A program made the position numbers and the translations under genes. The notes beneath the pieces are model-generated. The model was not told where the DNA came from and searched no databases. It saw only the letters and a list, made by a program, of their open reading frames with translations. Positions 40,932 to 50,641 of a stretch of DNA of 64,000 nucleotides are shown piece by piece. Position 1 is the first letter of the stretch. Every line of letters begins with the position of its first letter. Source of the stretch: Simkaniaceae bacterium (GTDB lineage Bacteria; Chlamydiota; Chlamydiia; Chlamydiales; Simkaniaceae); assembly GCA_018399075.1 (NCBI GenBank), contig CP073763.1, positions 434,001 through 498,000 on the forward strand, read 5' to 3'.

Positions 40932-42143
40932 TCAAGAAGAATTTTTACGCAGTTTGAGAAGAGTTTCAACATGGGTTGTTTGAGGGAACATATCAAAAGC
41001 CTCCACGCTTTCAATAGAATAGCGGTCGTTGAGCCTTTCAATATCACGCGCAAGAGTTGAGGGCATGCAAGAGAGGTATAGAATTGTTTCTGCTTGGAGA
41101 AGAGGAGGGACTTCCTTTGAGAGACCCGTTCTTGGAGGATTGACAAGGATTAAATCCGGGCGGAAGGTTTTTAGAAGTTTGGGCAGTGCTGATTCAACTT
41201 TTGAGCAAATGAACTGAACCTCTTTTGAGGAAGGGAGGAGTGCTCGATTGGCTTCAATACCGATCACTTCATGTCCCCCTTTTGCAAGAAGGGAAGAAGT
41301 GATCCCTACCCCGCAATAGAGATCGAGAATTCTCTTAGGCTCAGGACCCACCCAATCTGCGATAGTTTGGTAGATTTTTTCAGTAACAGGAGCATTACTT
41401 TGCATAAAGCCATAGGGAGAGAAGGGAAATATTCCAAGCTGTTTTTCTTTTCCTGGAGATTTATAAGAAGTCCCTTCAGCAAAAGGAAATTTAATAAGGG
41501 ATTTTGGAAGTTGGGGAAAAGTTGAAAAAGCAAGGTAAATTTTGTCTTCCTGCTTAAAGATACGCATTGAAGCTGATTTGATTCCTTTGTTTGGAAGGAT
41601 GAGGAGTGAGTCTTTTAACAATGTAAAAAAGGAAGGGTCTTCTAAAAAAAGGGGGCAAATTGTTGGCTCTATCATAGAGCGATTATCCCAGCCGATATAT
41701 CCCATTTTAAACCCCTCTTTTTCTTGCGCTAAGTTCAAGCGAATATGAGAGCGGTAATTCCATTGCAAAGGGGAAGGAGTGATGGAAACATTATGAATAC
41801 GAAGAGCTTCTTGGATGAAACCTTGTTTGGCTTCAAGTTGTCCTTTGTAAGAGAGGTGTTGTAGTTGGCACCCCGCACAAGTTTTATAATGGGGGCATTT
41901 TGGCTGAACTCTCTCAGCTCCCTTCTTAATAAGCGTTTCAATGGAAGCTGTTAGATAGTGTTTTTTCTTTTGAGTGATTTTAAGGGTGGCCTCATCTCCT
42001 GGAGCAGAGAAAGGGACAAAGGTTACGCATCCGTCAATACGGGTAAGACCGTTTCCGCCGAAGATGATTTTTTCAATGTGATTTGATTTTGAAGTCTTTG
42101 ACAAGGAGTTGGATGCTCGATTTATTGAGGAAGACATTGACAT
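40932..42143 (-). CDS. TrmA/RlmD-family RNA m5U methyltransferase
   Basis: 403 residues from ATG 42143 (or 42137). Probable small TRAM-like N-terminal part (VTFVPFSAPGDEATLKI), then an iron-sulfur cluster motif CPHYKTCAGCQLQHL (three Cys, fourth expected upstream or at ICPLF), Rossmann SAM fold with ILDLYCGVG, LVNPPRTGLS, and catalytic Cys in LYLSCMPSTLARDI. It fits RlmD/RlmC/TrmA-type enzymes, which methylate U at C5; the exact RNA target is open. A longer frame to 42185 would cover more of recJ. It still overlaps recJ by about 70 bp, an unusually long overlap. Confidence 0.88.
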   Translation of the reverse strand: MSMSSSINRASNSLSKTSKSNHIEKIIFGGNGLTRIDGCVTFVPFSAPGDEATLKITQKKKHYLTASIETLIKKGAERVQPKCPHYKTCAGCQLQHLSYKGQLEAKQGFIQEALRIHNVSITPSPLQWNYRSHIRLNLAQEKEGFKMGYIGWDNRSMIEPTICPLFLEDPSFFTLLKDSLLILPNKGIKSASMRIFKQEDKIYLAFSTFPQLPKSLIKFPFAEGTSYKSPGKEKQLGIFPFSPYGFMQSNAPVTEKIYQTIADWVGPEPKRILDLYCGVGITSSLLAKGGHEVIGIEANRALLPSSKEVQFICSKVESALPKLLKTFRPDLILVNPPRTGLSKEVPPLLQAETILYLSCMPSTLARDIERLNDRYSIESVEAFDMFPQTTHVETLLKLRKNSS

Positions 42144-43818
42144 GAGGGGTAAAAGCGATTTGCAGATCGAGGTTTTTTTTAGCAAGTTTATTGCGATGCT
42201 CGCTTAGGCCAAACCCAATTCCTTCAAGCATTCGTTCATTTTGTTCGAGGTAGAGTTTTAAATGAGTTTTACCGACAATTTTTGGAGGCCAAGTTTGAAT
42301 GACATCGGTATAAAGAATCGGTGGGGGATTGCCTGTTCCGTAAGGTTCAAGAAGTTGCATCGAATCCAGAAATTCAAAGGTTAAATCTTCGAATTGAACC
42401 CTTGCATCAAGTTGCAATTTGGGAAGAATGTCATCATTATTAAGTAGTTGATTGGCTTGCTCAATGAATTTGTTTTTAAATTGAAGAATATTTTCCTCTT
42501 TGATCATGAGTCCTGCTGCATAGTCGTGTCCCCCAAAATTAAGCAAGAGGTCTGATTGCTTACGGAGCCCAGAGAGAATAGGGAATTCAGGAATGGTTCG
42601 GATCGAACCTTTTCCAATGCCCGCTTCAACAGCAATGATCAACGTGGGGCGATTGTACTGTTTTGAGAGTCGAGCAGAGATAATCGGGATGATTCCAGGA
42701 TGCCACTTATCAGAGTGAAGAACAATGGCTTTTTGCTGCAAAATTTGAGGATGAGTACGAATATAAGCTTCAACATCTTCCGAATCACGTCTTTCAATTT
42801 GTTGCCGCTTACTATTATTATCGTCGAGTTCTTTTGCAAGTTGAGTGGCACTAACAGAATCATGCATCAGCATCAGCTCAACCCCTTTTAAAGGATCTGC
42901 AATTCTTCCTAAACTATTGAGGCGGGGAGCAATCTTTGAAGCGATATCTGTTGTATTGATCTCTTGAGGTTTCACCTCGCAGATATCCATTAATTTTAGA
43001 AGACCAACGCGTTTGGTCATTGCAAACTGTCGGAGGCCATAACGAACAAGGACCCTATTTTCCCCTTTCAAAGCTCCCATATCTGCAATCGTACCAAGAG
43101 CGACTAAATCTAAAAACCGCTTTAGATCGATATCAGTAGAACGGATTTTTCCAGTAGAGACCAACTCATTAGTAAGGGCGTGAGCCAGTTTGAAGGCGAC
43201 TCCGACTCCTGTAAGTTCGCGATTAGGATAGGTGCTGTTGAGGAGCTTAGGATTTAAAGTAGCGATGCAATGAGGGATTTTATCGGTTGGTTCATGGTGA
43301 TCAGAAACAATGACATCGATATTTCTTTTAACGACTTCTTCAATTTCTCTTGCAGCTGTGATTCCACAGTCTACAGTAATAAGAAGCGTGCAATTTTTTT
43401 CCATTGCATATTCTAGAGCATCAGTAATCATTGAAGGGGTTGCAGAAGTTCTATTGGGGACATAGTAGTAGGCATTTCCACCAATGAGCCGAATGAATTC
43501 AACGAGGAGAGTGGTTCCGGTAATTCCATCGACATCATTATCGCCATATATAAGAATCGTTTCATTTTTGTGGAGAGCATGAATAATTCGATCAACAGCA
43601 TTCTTCATCTCTGATAAAAGATCAGGAGAATGAAGATTGGGAAGCTTGGCGTAAAGAAAATTAAAGATTTCCTCAAATGTAGAAAATCCTCGAGAAACGA
43701 GGACTTGAGCGGTGACCGGGTGGATATTGAACTCATCTACTATAGATTTTTGCCAATCCACTTTTTGATCCGGATAAACCCATAATAGGTTTTGCGTGTC
43801 TTCTTCAACCTCTTTCAA
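42073..43818 (-). CDS. recJ: Single-stranded-DNA exonuclease RecJ
   Basis: 5'-3' exonuclease of recombination and mismatch repair. 581 residues. DHH motifs: GDNDVDGITGTTLL, TVDCGI, SDHHEP, then DHHA1 region with GGHDYAAGL, a C-terminal OB-fold (about 475-575). The start is TTG at 43818; there is no in-frame ATG near it, and AAGAG lies weakly upstream. The frame stays open further upstream without a start codon. It is 62 nt after secDF on the same strand; Chlamydia also has recJ beside secDF. Confidence 0.94.
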   Translation of the reverse strand: MKEVEEDTQNLLWVYPDQKVDWQKSIVDEFNIHPVTAQVLVSRGFSTFEEIFNFLYAKLPNLHSPDLLSEMKNAVDRIIHALHKNETILIYGDNDVDGITGTTLLVEFIRLIGGNAYYYVPNRTSATPSMITDALEYAMEKNCTLLITVDCGITAAREIEEVVKRNIDVIVSDHHEPTDKIPHCIATLNPKLLNSTYPNRELTGVGVAFKLAHALTNELVSTGKIRSTDIDLKRFLDLVALGTIADMGALKGENRVLVRYGLRQFAMTKRVGLLKLMDICEVKPQEINTTDIASKIAPRLNSLGRIADPLKGVELMLMHDSVSATQLAKELDDNNSKRQQIERRDSEDVEAYIRTHPQILQQKAIVLHSDKWHPGIIPIISARLSKQYNRPTLIIAVEAGIGKGSIRTIPEFPILSGLRKQSDLLLNFGGHDYAAGLMIKEENILQFKNKFIEQANQLLNNDDILPKLQLDARVQFEDLTFEFLDSMQLLEPYGTGNPPPILYTDVIQTWPPKIVGKTHLKLYLEQNERMLEGIGFGLSEHRNKLAKKNLDLQIAFTPHVNVFLNKSSIQLLVKDFKIKSH

Positions 43819-43880
43819 GTTAAAAATTCTCTTACTTTTGATTAAATAAACTTTATCACGATTAACGCGCTATTGCTACG

Positions 43881-46800
43881 TTAATTTTCATGCAGTGCCA
43901 CTTTTTGTGCTTTTGCTTTTTCCTTGCTATGGAAAAACAGAAGAAGAGGTGCAGCCACATAAAGAGAAGAGAATGTTCCAAATACCACACCAATGACCAT
44001 GACTAGTGAGAGACCGAAAATAGCACTTCCTCCTAAAAAGAGGAGAGCAAGAAGGACAACAAGGGTTGTTCCTGAGGTCATTACTGTACGACTTAGGGTG
44101 ACATTGAGTGCGTGGTTAACTACATCTTTAAAGCTGTGTTTTCTCATGTGTCTTAGGTCTTCACGGATTCGATCAAAAATAATGATCGTATCATTGAGTG
44201 AGTATCCAATGATTGTCATGATTGCAGCAATGGTGTTGAGATCAATTTGAATGGGAGTTCCAAGAGCATGAAGGATGCACATAAAGGCAACTGTAATTCC
44301 AACATCAATAGCAAGTCCAAGGGTTGCACTAATTGCGTATTTGAACTCAAATCGGAATGTAATATAAACCAGGATGCACAGAAGGGCAACAGTAAGGCCA
44401 ATGATGGCATTATTACGCATAGCATTTGACATTTGTCCACTAACGCTAGTCCAGTGACTATCCAATGATTTAAGAGATTGAGGGGTTAATTCTACCCCCG
44501 ATTTTTCTAGGGCATTAACGACCCATACAAGTCTTGGATTGTTCTGATATTGAAATGCAACATCTTTGATATCAGTTTCAAGGGGCATGTTTGCAAAAGG
44601 ACGTCCCATTTGATCAAGACTTCTTCCGAGAAGAATTTTTATATTGTTAGAAGGTGATAGGGCGCGCACTTGAACATCTTGAGCTGTTGCTCCGGCTGCA
44701 ATCAACGCCTCTTCGACCATGCCGCGGTAATTATCATCGTTTTTAGCTTCAACTTCAAGCGCAACAGAGTAGCCACCTGTGAAATCCATTCCAAGCATGG
44801 AACTTTTTTCTGAAACTAAGAGATATCCACCGACAAGGATAACAGCAATCGAACTGTAAAGGGAGACTTTTCCATATTTCAGGAAGTTAATGTGGGTCTT
44901 TTTAATGAGATTAGCCATTTTAAGAACTTTATTCTTCGGGTTTTGAACCCAACCCGCAAAAAAGTAGCGAGTCATGAAGAGGGCAGTAAACATTGAAGAG
45001 ACAATTCCGATAATCAATGTAACAGCAAACCCCTTAATAGGGCCTGAATCAAATTGCAATAGGATCAGAGCAGCAATAATTGTTGTAATATTAGAGTCTA
45101 TAATTGCTGAAAAAGCTTTTCGATAGCCCGCATGAACTGCAGTAGCAATTCTCCCCGATAGAGCAAATTCTTCACGAATCCTTTCAAAAACGAGGACATT
45201 AGCATCAACGGCCATACCGACAGTCAGTATGACTCCTGCAATTCCGGCTAAAGTCACCGTTGCTGATATATTAACGAGTGTAGCCCAGATGATAAGCAAG
45301 TTGACAAGGACAGCAATAGAAGCAATGACACCAGCAAATCGGTAGTATCCTACCATAATAACGATGACAAGGACCAGTGCAAGAATCGTTGCTAGGATTC
45401 CCATTGTACGATCCTTAAGACCCAGTTCTGGACTTACATTTTTTTCAGAAAGGATATGAGGAGCAAAGCTTAAGGACCCTGCTTTTAAATCAGCTTCAAG
45501 TCTGTTTGCTTCTCTTTGGGTGAAGCTTCCAGAGATTGAGACATTATCTCTTAAAGGTGAAGAAACAGTAGCTGTATTGACAATCGAACCATTGAGGATA
45601 ACAGCCATGCGCCATCCCTCTCCACGAGAAAATTTATCAAGAGGTGTCCCTTGAATTTTTTCTTTTGAGAATGGAGCTGTCCAATTATAGAGATCGTTTC
45701 TTGGATTGATCTTTTGTCCATCTGATAGAGCTTGAGAGCCCTTCACATTAAAGGCTAAAAAGTTTCCTCTTGTAGTATCATAAGAGGCATGGACATCGGT
45801 TAAGTTAGCGCCTTCTAAGGCGTAGTTTTTCATTACCACCAATAAGGGGTGGGTTTGACCTTGCCAGTCGGCATAATTTTCACCACGGAATATAGCAAGT
45901 TTTGATACAGAATCATTAAAGGTGCTGTTGGTAACCGTGTCATTTGGGTTTGCAAGTCGAAGCCCCTGGTTATAGAGTGTCTTTGCTGCTTCACTTACTG
46001 GTTGTGCCATTTCGGTATCAAGGGTATCGCCATATAGGTGTTTCCATGCAATTTGATTGATACTTTCAACATCTTTTCGATTTGTGACAACGGCTTCATT
46101 CCAAATATCTTGCAAGAACTGGTGGATGACGGGAGCAAGCTCAGTATTATTAATCGAGAATCTTTCATTGACAATATGAAAATACATTGAAGATGCTTTC
46201 ACAAGATCAGCAGCAGAAAGTCCTTGAGCACTTGGAAAATCTAAGGTGATATTCGAGCCTTCTTGTCGGATCGTAACCTCTGAAACTCCCATCTTATTTA
46301 CACGATTATAGAGTTCATCGATTCCTTGCTTAATATCAGTATCATTAGTAACGACTTTATTATTTGAGTCGCGGAGTTGAATCTGAACTGTTTTACCTCC
46401 AGAGAGGTCAAGTCCCCAATGGAGAATCTTTCTTTCATCGCCACGGAAATACTTTCGTGCACTTAAGGCTAAGTTACTCCAAAGAGGGTTTTGCGTTGGA
46501 GCAGGGATGTCATACTTTGCATGGAGCTCTTCTTTCACTTGAGCCGCTTGATACTCATCACGCCATTTCAATAGATCTTCATGCTCTTTTGTCTCAATCC
46601 GATTCATGGCTAAAATTCGTTGCTCGACGTTGGTAAACTCAAGTGTTGCAAACTTTCGGGTTCCATGAACTGTAAAGTCTTCTCTTGTAGCGCTGAGAAT
46701 GTTGTTATAAAAATCTTCTGCTTCAAAGATAAAGTCTTTAGCAAAGTTTCCACTTAACGGATAAGTCGCTCCGGGGTACCCACTAAATCCATTGTTTTGC

Positions 46801-48437
46801 AATAAAACACGGAGGTGAGAGAAGTCCTGAATAAAGGCTTTAGCTTGGGGAGAATTTGGATTTTCACCAAGTTTATTCAAGATTTCTTGCATCCCCTTAG
46901 CAATGATATAGACAGAATTATTTCTAAATCCTGCAGGGGGCTCAGTTTCAAACTCTGCAGGGGCATAGACAACAAGGCCAATTTTTTGTAAGTGGAGAGG
47001 AAGCTTCAGATAAGTTTGATAATCATAAATTGGAAATGAGCTTCTTTTAAGATCTGGGTGAGAGGGGTTCCACTGAGTTTTAATGAGATGAAGAAGTTCT
47101 TCTCCTTGAGTTTTTGCAATTGCACCTAGATCCATAACTAGGAGGCTTTGACTGTTTGTCAAATGGTTGAGTTCAATGGCAAAAGCATCTTGAAGTGGGG
47201 TAAGATTTTCACCTGTTTCACGAGAAATCCGCGCTATTTCATTATAGATGAGTTGGTCTAGTTGATCATTTAAATAAGACTTAGATCTTTCGATTTCCTT
47301 CTTATAACTGAGGATATCCTGATGAAGTTCTAATGAAATCTGTTCGTTATTCCAGTCAATATTAATTGCTTTGATCAGAGGGCTTCTGCCTTCTACTTGA
47401 AGAGTTTGAACGGCTTCATTTTTTTGACTAGAAAGGGAAAGGTCTTGTTTAAGTTTTGTGTAAGTCCATGGAGCAGCACTACTACTAAATGCAGCACTTT
47501 GTCTTCTTACAATCGCTATGGATGAGCTTAGGCGTTCTTCCCTTGTTCGATAATAGTCGAGTTGCTGTTGTTCATTAGACTCTAGGAAGCCTCCTTTGGC
47601 CCTTTTTGCACTTTCAGCATCTTCAAGAGCGATCCTTTGCAGCTTGATTTGATCGCGGTAGCGCTCAAGACTCCCAATGAATTGGTCAACAGCTGCCCGT
47701 CTATTCTCCATTGGCCCTTGTGTTACAGTTGCGTAATAACGCTTTGCAATTGCAGAATTCTCTCCAAATACTTTTGCATAAGTTAAGATGTTTTGGGCTA
47801 AAATTTGTAGGAATTCATCGGTGCGAGGATTTCCTTGATGATGAAGAGCTGTTTCTAAATATTGAGCGTTTTCACTAATTCCACCGACGGCAAGTCCTAA
47901 TTGCATGAGGCGATCATCAACGATCTGGTGGTAAAGAGGAGTAATATTTCCTTCGTTGTCTCTCTTTTCAGTGAAATTGAAGTATTCTTTGACTTTTGAT
48001 GATTCAAAATGAACAGGGATTTTCCTCTGAATGGTAACAAGTGTTGCTTCTTGATGCTTTTCATTAGGGATTAGTGAAAGCTGGGAGGGAACGAAGGGGA
48101 TTAATGAGCCTGCGCGAGGAAGATGGCTTCTAATACGTTCAGCATCTTTCTCATCTTCATATCTTAAATGGATGATTTCTGGATTATCAGCATCGAGTGT
48201 AATGGAGGTAGGCTTAGTTCCAAGAAGTTTATTGTAAGATTTTAGCCAACTAAGAGATTCATCTTCAAGCGCATTGACTCGATTGATTGCCCCTTGCGCT
48301 ACAGCTGTTGCTCTTTTTTCATTAATCGGTTCATTGAGTGGCTTTGAATAAAATAGAACAGTTGGGAGGATATTATAAAGTGTTAATAATACTACAACTG
48401 CAATCAGAATAAATTGCCATCTTTTCTGCTTTTTCAT
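43881..48437 (-). CDS. secDF: Fused protein-export membrane proteins SecD-SecF
   Basis: 1518 residues. Auxiliary translocase that uses the proton gradient to pull preproteins from SecYEG. An N-terminal helix (about 10-30), a very large periplasmic region (about 31-1060) with the SecD P1 domain near LHWGLDLSGGKTVQIQLRDS, then six helices of SecD with AGVILTVGMAVDANVLVFER. SecF starts about 1185 with the second helix set and FDRIREDLRHM. Fusion of D and F is normal for chlamydiae and Bacillus; the long insertion (about 100-720, Glu/Gln-rich helical) is far bigger than in E. coli SecD (about 615 residues) and probably chlamydia-specific. Has its own promoter. Confidence 0.96.
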   Translation of the reverse strand: MKKQKRWQFILIAVVVLLTLYNILPTVLFYSKPLNEPINEKRATAVAQGAINRVNALEDESLSWLKSYNKLLGTKPTSITLDADNPEIIHLRYEDEKDAERIRSHLPRAGSLIPFVPSQLSLIPNEKHQEATLVTIQRKIPVHFESSKVKEYFNFTEKRDNEGNITPLYHQIVDDRLMQLGLAVGGISENAQYLETALHHQGNPRTDEFLQILAQNILTYAKVFGENSAIAKRYYATVTQGPMENRRAAVDQFIGSLERYRDQIKLQRIALEDAESAKRAKGGFLESNEQQQLDYYRTREERLSSSIAIVRRQSAAFSSSAAPWTYTKLKQDLSLSSQKNEAVQTLQVEGRSPLIKAINIDWNNEQISLELHQDILSYKKEIERSKSYLNDQLDQLIYNEIARISRETGENLTPLQDAFAIELNHLTNSQSLLVMDLGAIAKTQGEELLHLIKTQWNPSHPDLKRSSFPIYDYQTYLKLPLHLQKIGLVVYAPAEFETEPPAGFRNNSVYIIAKGMQEILNKLGENPNSPQAKAFIQDFSHLRVLLQNNGFSGYPGATYPLSGNFAKDFIFEAEDFYNNILSATREDFTVHGTRKFATLEFTNVEQRILAMNRIETKEHEDLLKWRDEYQAAQVKEELHAKYDIPAPTQNPLWSNLALSARKYFRGDERKILHWGLDLSGGKTVQIQLRDSNNKVVTNDTDIKQGIDELYNRVNKMGVSEVTIRQEGSNITLDFPSAQGLSAADLVKASSMYFHIVNERFSINNTELAPVIHQFLQDIWNEAVVTNRKDVESINQIAWKHLYGDTLDTEMAQPVSEAAKTLYNQGLRLANPNDTVTNSTFNDSVSKLAIFRGENYADWQGQTHPLLVVMKNYALEGANLTDVHASYDTTRGNFLAFNVKGSQALSDGQKINPRNDLYNWTAPFSKEKIQGTPLDKFSRGEGWRMAVILNGSIVNTATVSSPLRDNVSISGSFTQREANRLEADLKAGSLSFAPHILSEKNVSPELGLKDRTMGILATILALVLVIVIMVGYYRFAGVIASIAVLVNLLIIWATLVNISATVTLAGIAGVILTVGMAVDANVLVFERIREEFALSGRIATAVHAGYRKAFSAIIDSNITTIIAALILLQFDSGPIKGFAVTLIIGIVSSMFTALFMTRYFFAGWVQNPKNKVLKMANLIKKTHINFLKYGKVSLYSSIAVILVGGYLLVSEKSSMLGMDFTGGYSVALEVEAKNDDNYRGMVEEALIAAGATAQDVQVRALSPSNNIKILLGRSLDQMGRPFANMPLETDIKDVAFQYQNNPRLVWVVNALEKSGVELTPQSLKSLDSHWTSVSGQMSNAMRNNAIIGLTVALLCILVYITFRFEFKYAISATLGLAIDVGITVAFMCILHALGTPIQIDLNTIAAIMTIIGYSLNDTIIIFDRIREDLRHMRKHSFKDVVNHALNVTLSRTVMTSGTTLVVLLALLFLGGSAIFGLSLVMVIGVVFGTFSSLYVAAPLLLFFHSKEKAKAQKVALHEN

Positions 48438-48467
48438 GGGGTGTCTAATCCTTTATTTAAAAAAAAT

Positions 48468-48496
48468 ATCATACTCGTCAGAGAGGATTATGTCTA
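48468..48496 (-). promoter_or_regulatory. secDF promoter
   Basis: Leftward TAGACA (complement of 48491-48496), 17-nt spacer, TATGAT (complement of 48468-48473). Each box matches five of six consensus bases. Start about 48461, some 24 nt before ATG 48437, with AAAGGA as ribosome site. Confidence 0.7.
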
Positions 48497-48614
48497 GAGA
48501 AATCGTTGTTTAGATGCTGGGCGAAAGATCCGAAATTAACTTTTAGAATAATTTTGTGTTTACTCATCCAATATGTTAGAAATAAGTTTTGCACTTTTTA
48601 AGGGGAATGGAAAA

Positions 48615-49874
48615 ATGAATACGGTTGCTGTTGTTGGACTTCAATGGGGAGATGAAGGGAAGGGGAAGATAGTTGATTTAATTGGGGAAGGAATGGATGG
48701 GGTTATCCGGGCTCAAGGGGGACACAATGCTGGGCATACCATCGTCGCAAACGGGAAAGAATATCACTTTCATTTGATTCCATCGGGAGTTTTACATCCT
48801 GGTGTCAGTTGTTATATTGGTGCTGGGACTGTTGTTGACCCAAAGTCATTGATAGTTGAAGTTGAACAACTTAAAAGAGCGGGGATAGAGCTGAAAGGGC
48901 GATTATTCATTTCTCCTTATGCACACTTAATTCTACCCTATCATGAAAGACTTGATAATCTTGGTGAGAAGTCTGAAACACCCATTGGGACAACAGGGCG
49001 GGGGATTGGCCCCTGTTATGAAGATAGTGTAGCGCGAAAGGGGATTCGACTGGGGGAATGGATCGATCCGGAAGTTTTTCAAAAAAGACTGTCACTTCTT
49101 TTAGCGGAAAAAAACCGTCTTTTAAATCTATATGAATCCCCTTCTTTTGATTATGATGTTCTCCTTGAAGAATATTCCGAGTATGCAAAGCAATTAAAGG
49201 AATATATTTTCCCTTTTGAAGAGGAGCTGGATCAAGCAATCAAGAATGGAAAGAAAATTCTTTTTGAAGGAGCTCAAGGGGCAATGCTTGATGTCCGTTT
49301 TGGAGCCTACCCCTATGTAACATCATCTTCAACAACAAGTAGTGGTCTTGCCATGGGATCTGGGGTTGGCCCCCATCAAATTGGAAGGACAATCGGAGTA
49401 ATGAAAGCCTATTCTACCCGCGTCGGAAATGGCCCTTTCCCCACTGAGTTTTCCGAGGAGGAAATGGAGCGATTTGCCAATCATGAAAAAGCGCGTGAAT
49501 TCGGGACAACAACAGGAAGAAAGCGGAGAATAGGATGGCTCGATATCCCTCTTCTTAAAGAAGCGATTCGATTAAACGGTGCTTCAAGTTTAGCCTTAAC
49601 TAAGATCGATATTCTAGATGGAATCGATTTCATAAAAATTTGTGTGGGTTATAAAAATTTTAAATATCCGCCTATTTTTCATGGACATTGGAAGAGGATT
49701 GAGCCTGTTTATGAAACCTTATTTGGGTGGAATGAATCAACAAAAGAGATAAAAAAGGTAGAAGAATTACCAAAAAATGCTAGAATATTTCTCAGTCGAA
49801 TTGAAAACCTCTTGGAATGCCCAATAAAGCTTGTCTCATTTGGTCCCGAAAGAGAAAAAACTTTAAGATTTTGA
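48615..49874 (+). CDS. purA: Adenylosuccinate synthetase
   Basis: GTP-dependent condensation of IMP and aspartate to adenylosuccinate. 419 residues from ATG 48615 (AAGGGG 8 nt upstream). Motifs: GLQWGDEGKGKIVD (P-loop, Asp and Lys), GGHNAGHTI, GTTGRGIGP, LFEGAQGAMLDVRFGAYPYV and GTTTGRKRRIGW. Pathogenic Chlamydiaceae mostly lack this gene, so its presence hints at some AMP synthesis from IMP, needing PurB too. It overlaps uppS by 1 base (TGATG), an unusual partner for purA: its stop couples to undecaprenyl-PP synthesis. Divergent from secDF. Confidence 0.96.
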   Translation: MNTVAVVGLQWGDEGKGKIVDLIGEGMDGVIRAQGGHNAGHTIVANGKEYHFHLIPSGVLHPGVSCYIGAGTVVDPKSLIVEVEQLKRAGIELKGRLFISPYAHLILPYHERLDNLGEKSETPIGTTGRGIGPCYEDSVARKGIRLGEWIDPEVFQKRLSLLLAEKNRLLNLYESPSFDYDVLLEEYSEYAKQLKEYIFPFEEELDQAIKNGKKILFEGAQGAMLDVRFGAYPYVTSSSTTSSGLAMGSGVGPHQIGRTIGVMKAYSTRVGNGPFPTEFSEEEMERFANHEKAREFGTTTGRKRRIGWLDIPLLKEAIRLNGASSLALTKIDILDGIDFIKICVGYKNFKYPPIFHGHWKRIEPVYETLFGWNESTKEIKKVEELPKNARIFLSRIENLLECPIKLVSFGPEREKTLRF

Positions 49875-50641
49875 TGAATAGCCCATCGACAGAAACACTT
49901 GAAAAACCGATCTTTACTGAAGAAGAATTTGCCTTAATTGACCCCACGTATGTTCCAAATCATATCGTGATTATTATGGATGGCAATCGGCGCTGGGCAA
50001 GAAGGCAAGGGCTTCCTCCAGAAATGGGACATTGGCAAGGAGCTGAGCAACTTGATATTATTGTTCGTGCTGCCGCCGAGCTTGGTGTTAAAACGTTAAC
50101 TGTTTATTCTTTCTCCACAGAAAATTGGAATCGTTCTAAGCATGAAGTAGATATGCTTATGCAGCTTCTTGAAGCTTATTTAAAGAATAAGAAGGAAATG
50201 CTTGTCAAAGAGGGCGTTCGATTGAATACAATTGGTGATACCGATCGACTTCCCGAACCTGTAAAAAAAGCCCTGACTGAAACGATGCAAGCAACGAAGA
50301 ATGGGGATCAAATTGACCTTGTCCTTGCCTTAAACTATGGAGGGCGCGACGAAATTCGCCGTGCTTTTATGAAGATGGGGCAAGCGGAGAAGGAAGGAAA
50401 ATTAGATTGGAATCAGGTTACAGAAGAAACAATTTCTTCTTATCTAGATACTGCGACTTGGAAGGACCCTGAGCTTTTTATCCGGCCTAGTGGAGAGCAA
50501 AGAGTGAGTAATTTTCTTATTTGGCAAATTTCTTATAGCGAAATTTATGTCACGGATGTTCTTTGGCCAGATTTTTCTCCGAAGAACTTACTTGAAGCTG
50601 TTATAGATTACCAAAAACGTAACAGAAGATATGGAGGTTAG
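49874..50641 (+). CDS. uppS: Isoprenyl (undecaprenyl) diphosphate synthase
   Basis: Cis-prenyltransferase that makes the C55 carrier for peptidoglycan precursors. 255 residues from ATG 49874. Signature VIIMDGNRRWARRQGLP (Asp for magnesium), then MGHWQGAE, TVYSFSTENWNRSKHEV, and C-terminal ELFIRPSGEQRVSNFLIWQ with YTDVLWPDF-like end (VTDVLWPDF). The N-terminal 20 residues ending EEFALIDPTYV are extra relative to E. coli UppS. First gene of the uppS-cdsA-cmk-plsC order also known in Chlamydia; its ATG overlaps the purA stop by one base, and cdsA follows with zero bases between. Confidence 0.96.
   Translation: MNSPSTETLEKPIFTEEEFALIDPTYVPNHIVIIMDGNRRWARRQGLPPEMGHWQGAEQLDIIVRAAAELGVKTLTVYSFSTENWNRSKHEVDMLMQLLEAYLKNKKEMLVKEGVRLNTIGDTDRLPEPVKKALTETMQATKNGDQIDLVLALNYGGRDEIRRAFMKMGQAEKEGKLDWNQVTEETISSYLDTATWKDPELFIRPSGEQRVSNFLIWQISYSEIYVTDVLWPDFSPKNLLEAVIDYQKRNRRYGG

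Noticed and set aside
43881-48437. SecD-SecF fusion itself as a new architecture
   Set aside because: Known in Chlamydia and some Bacillus; only the insertion is noted.
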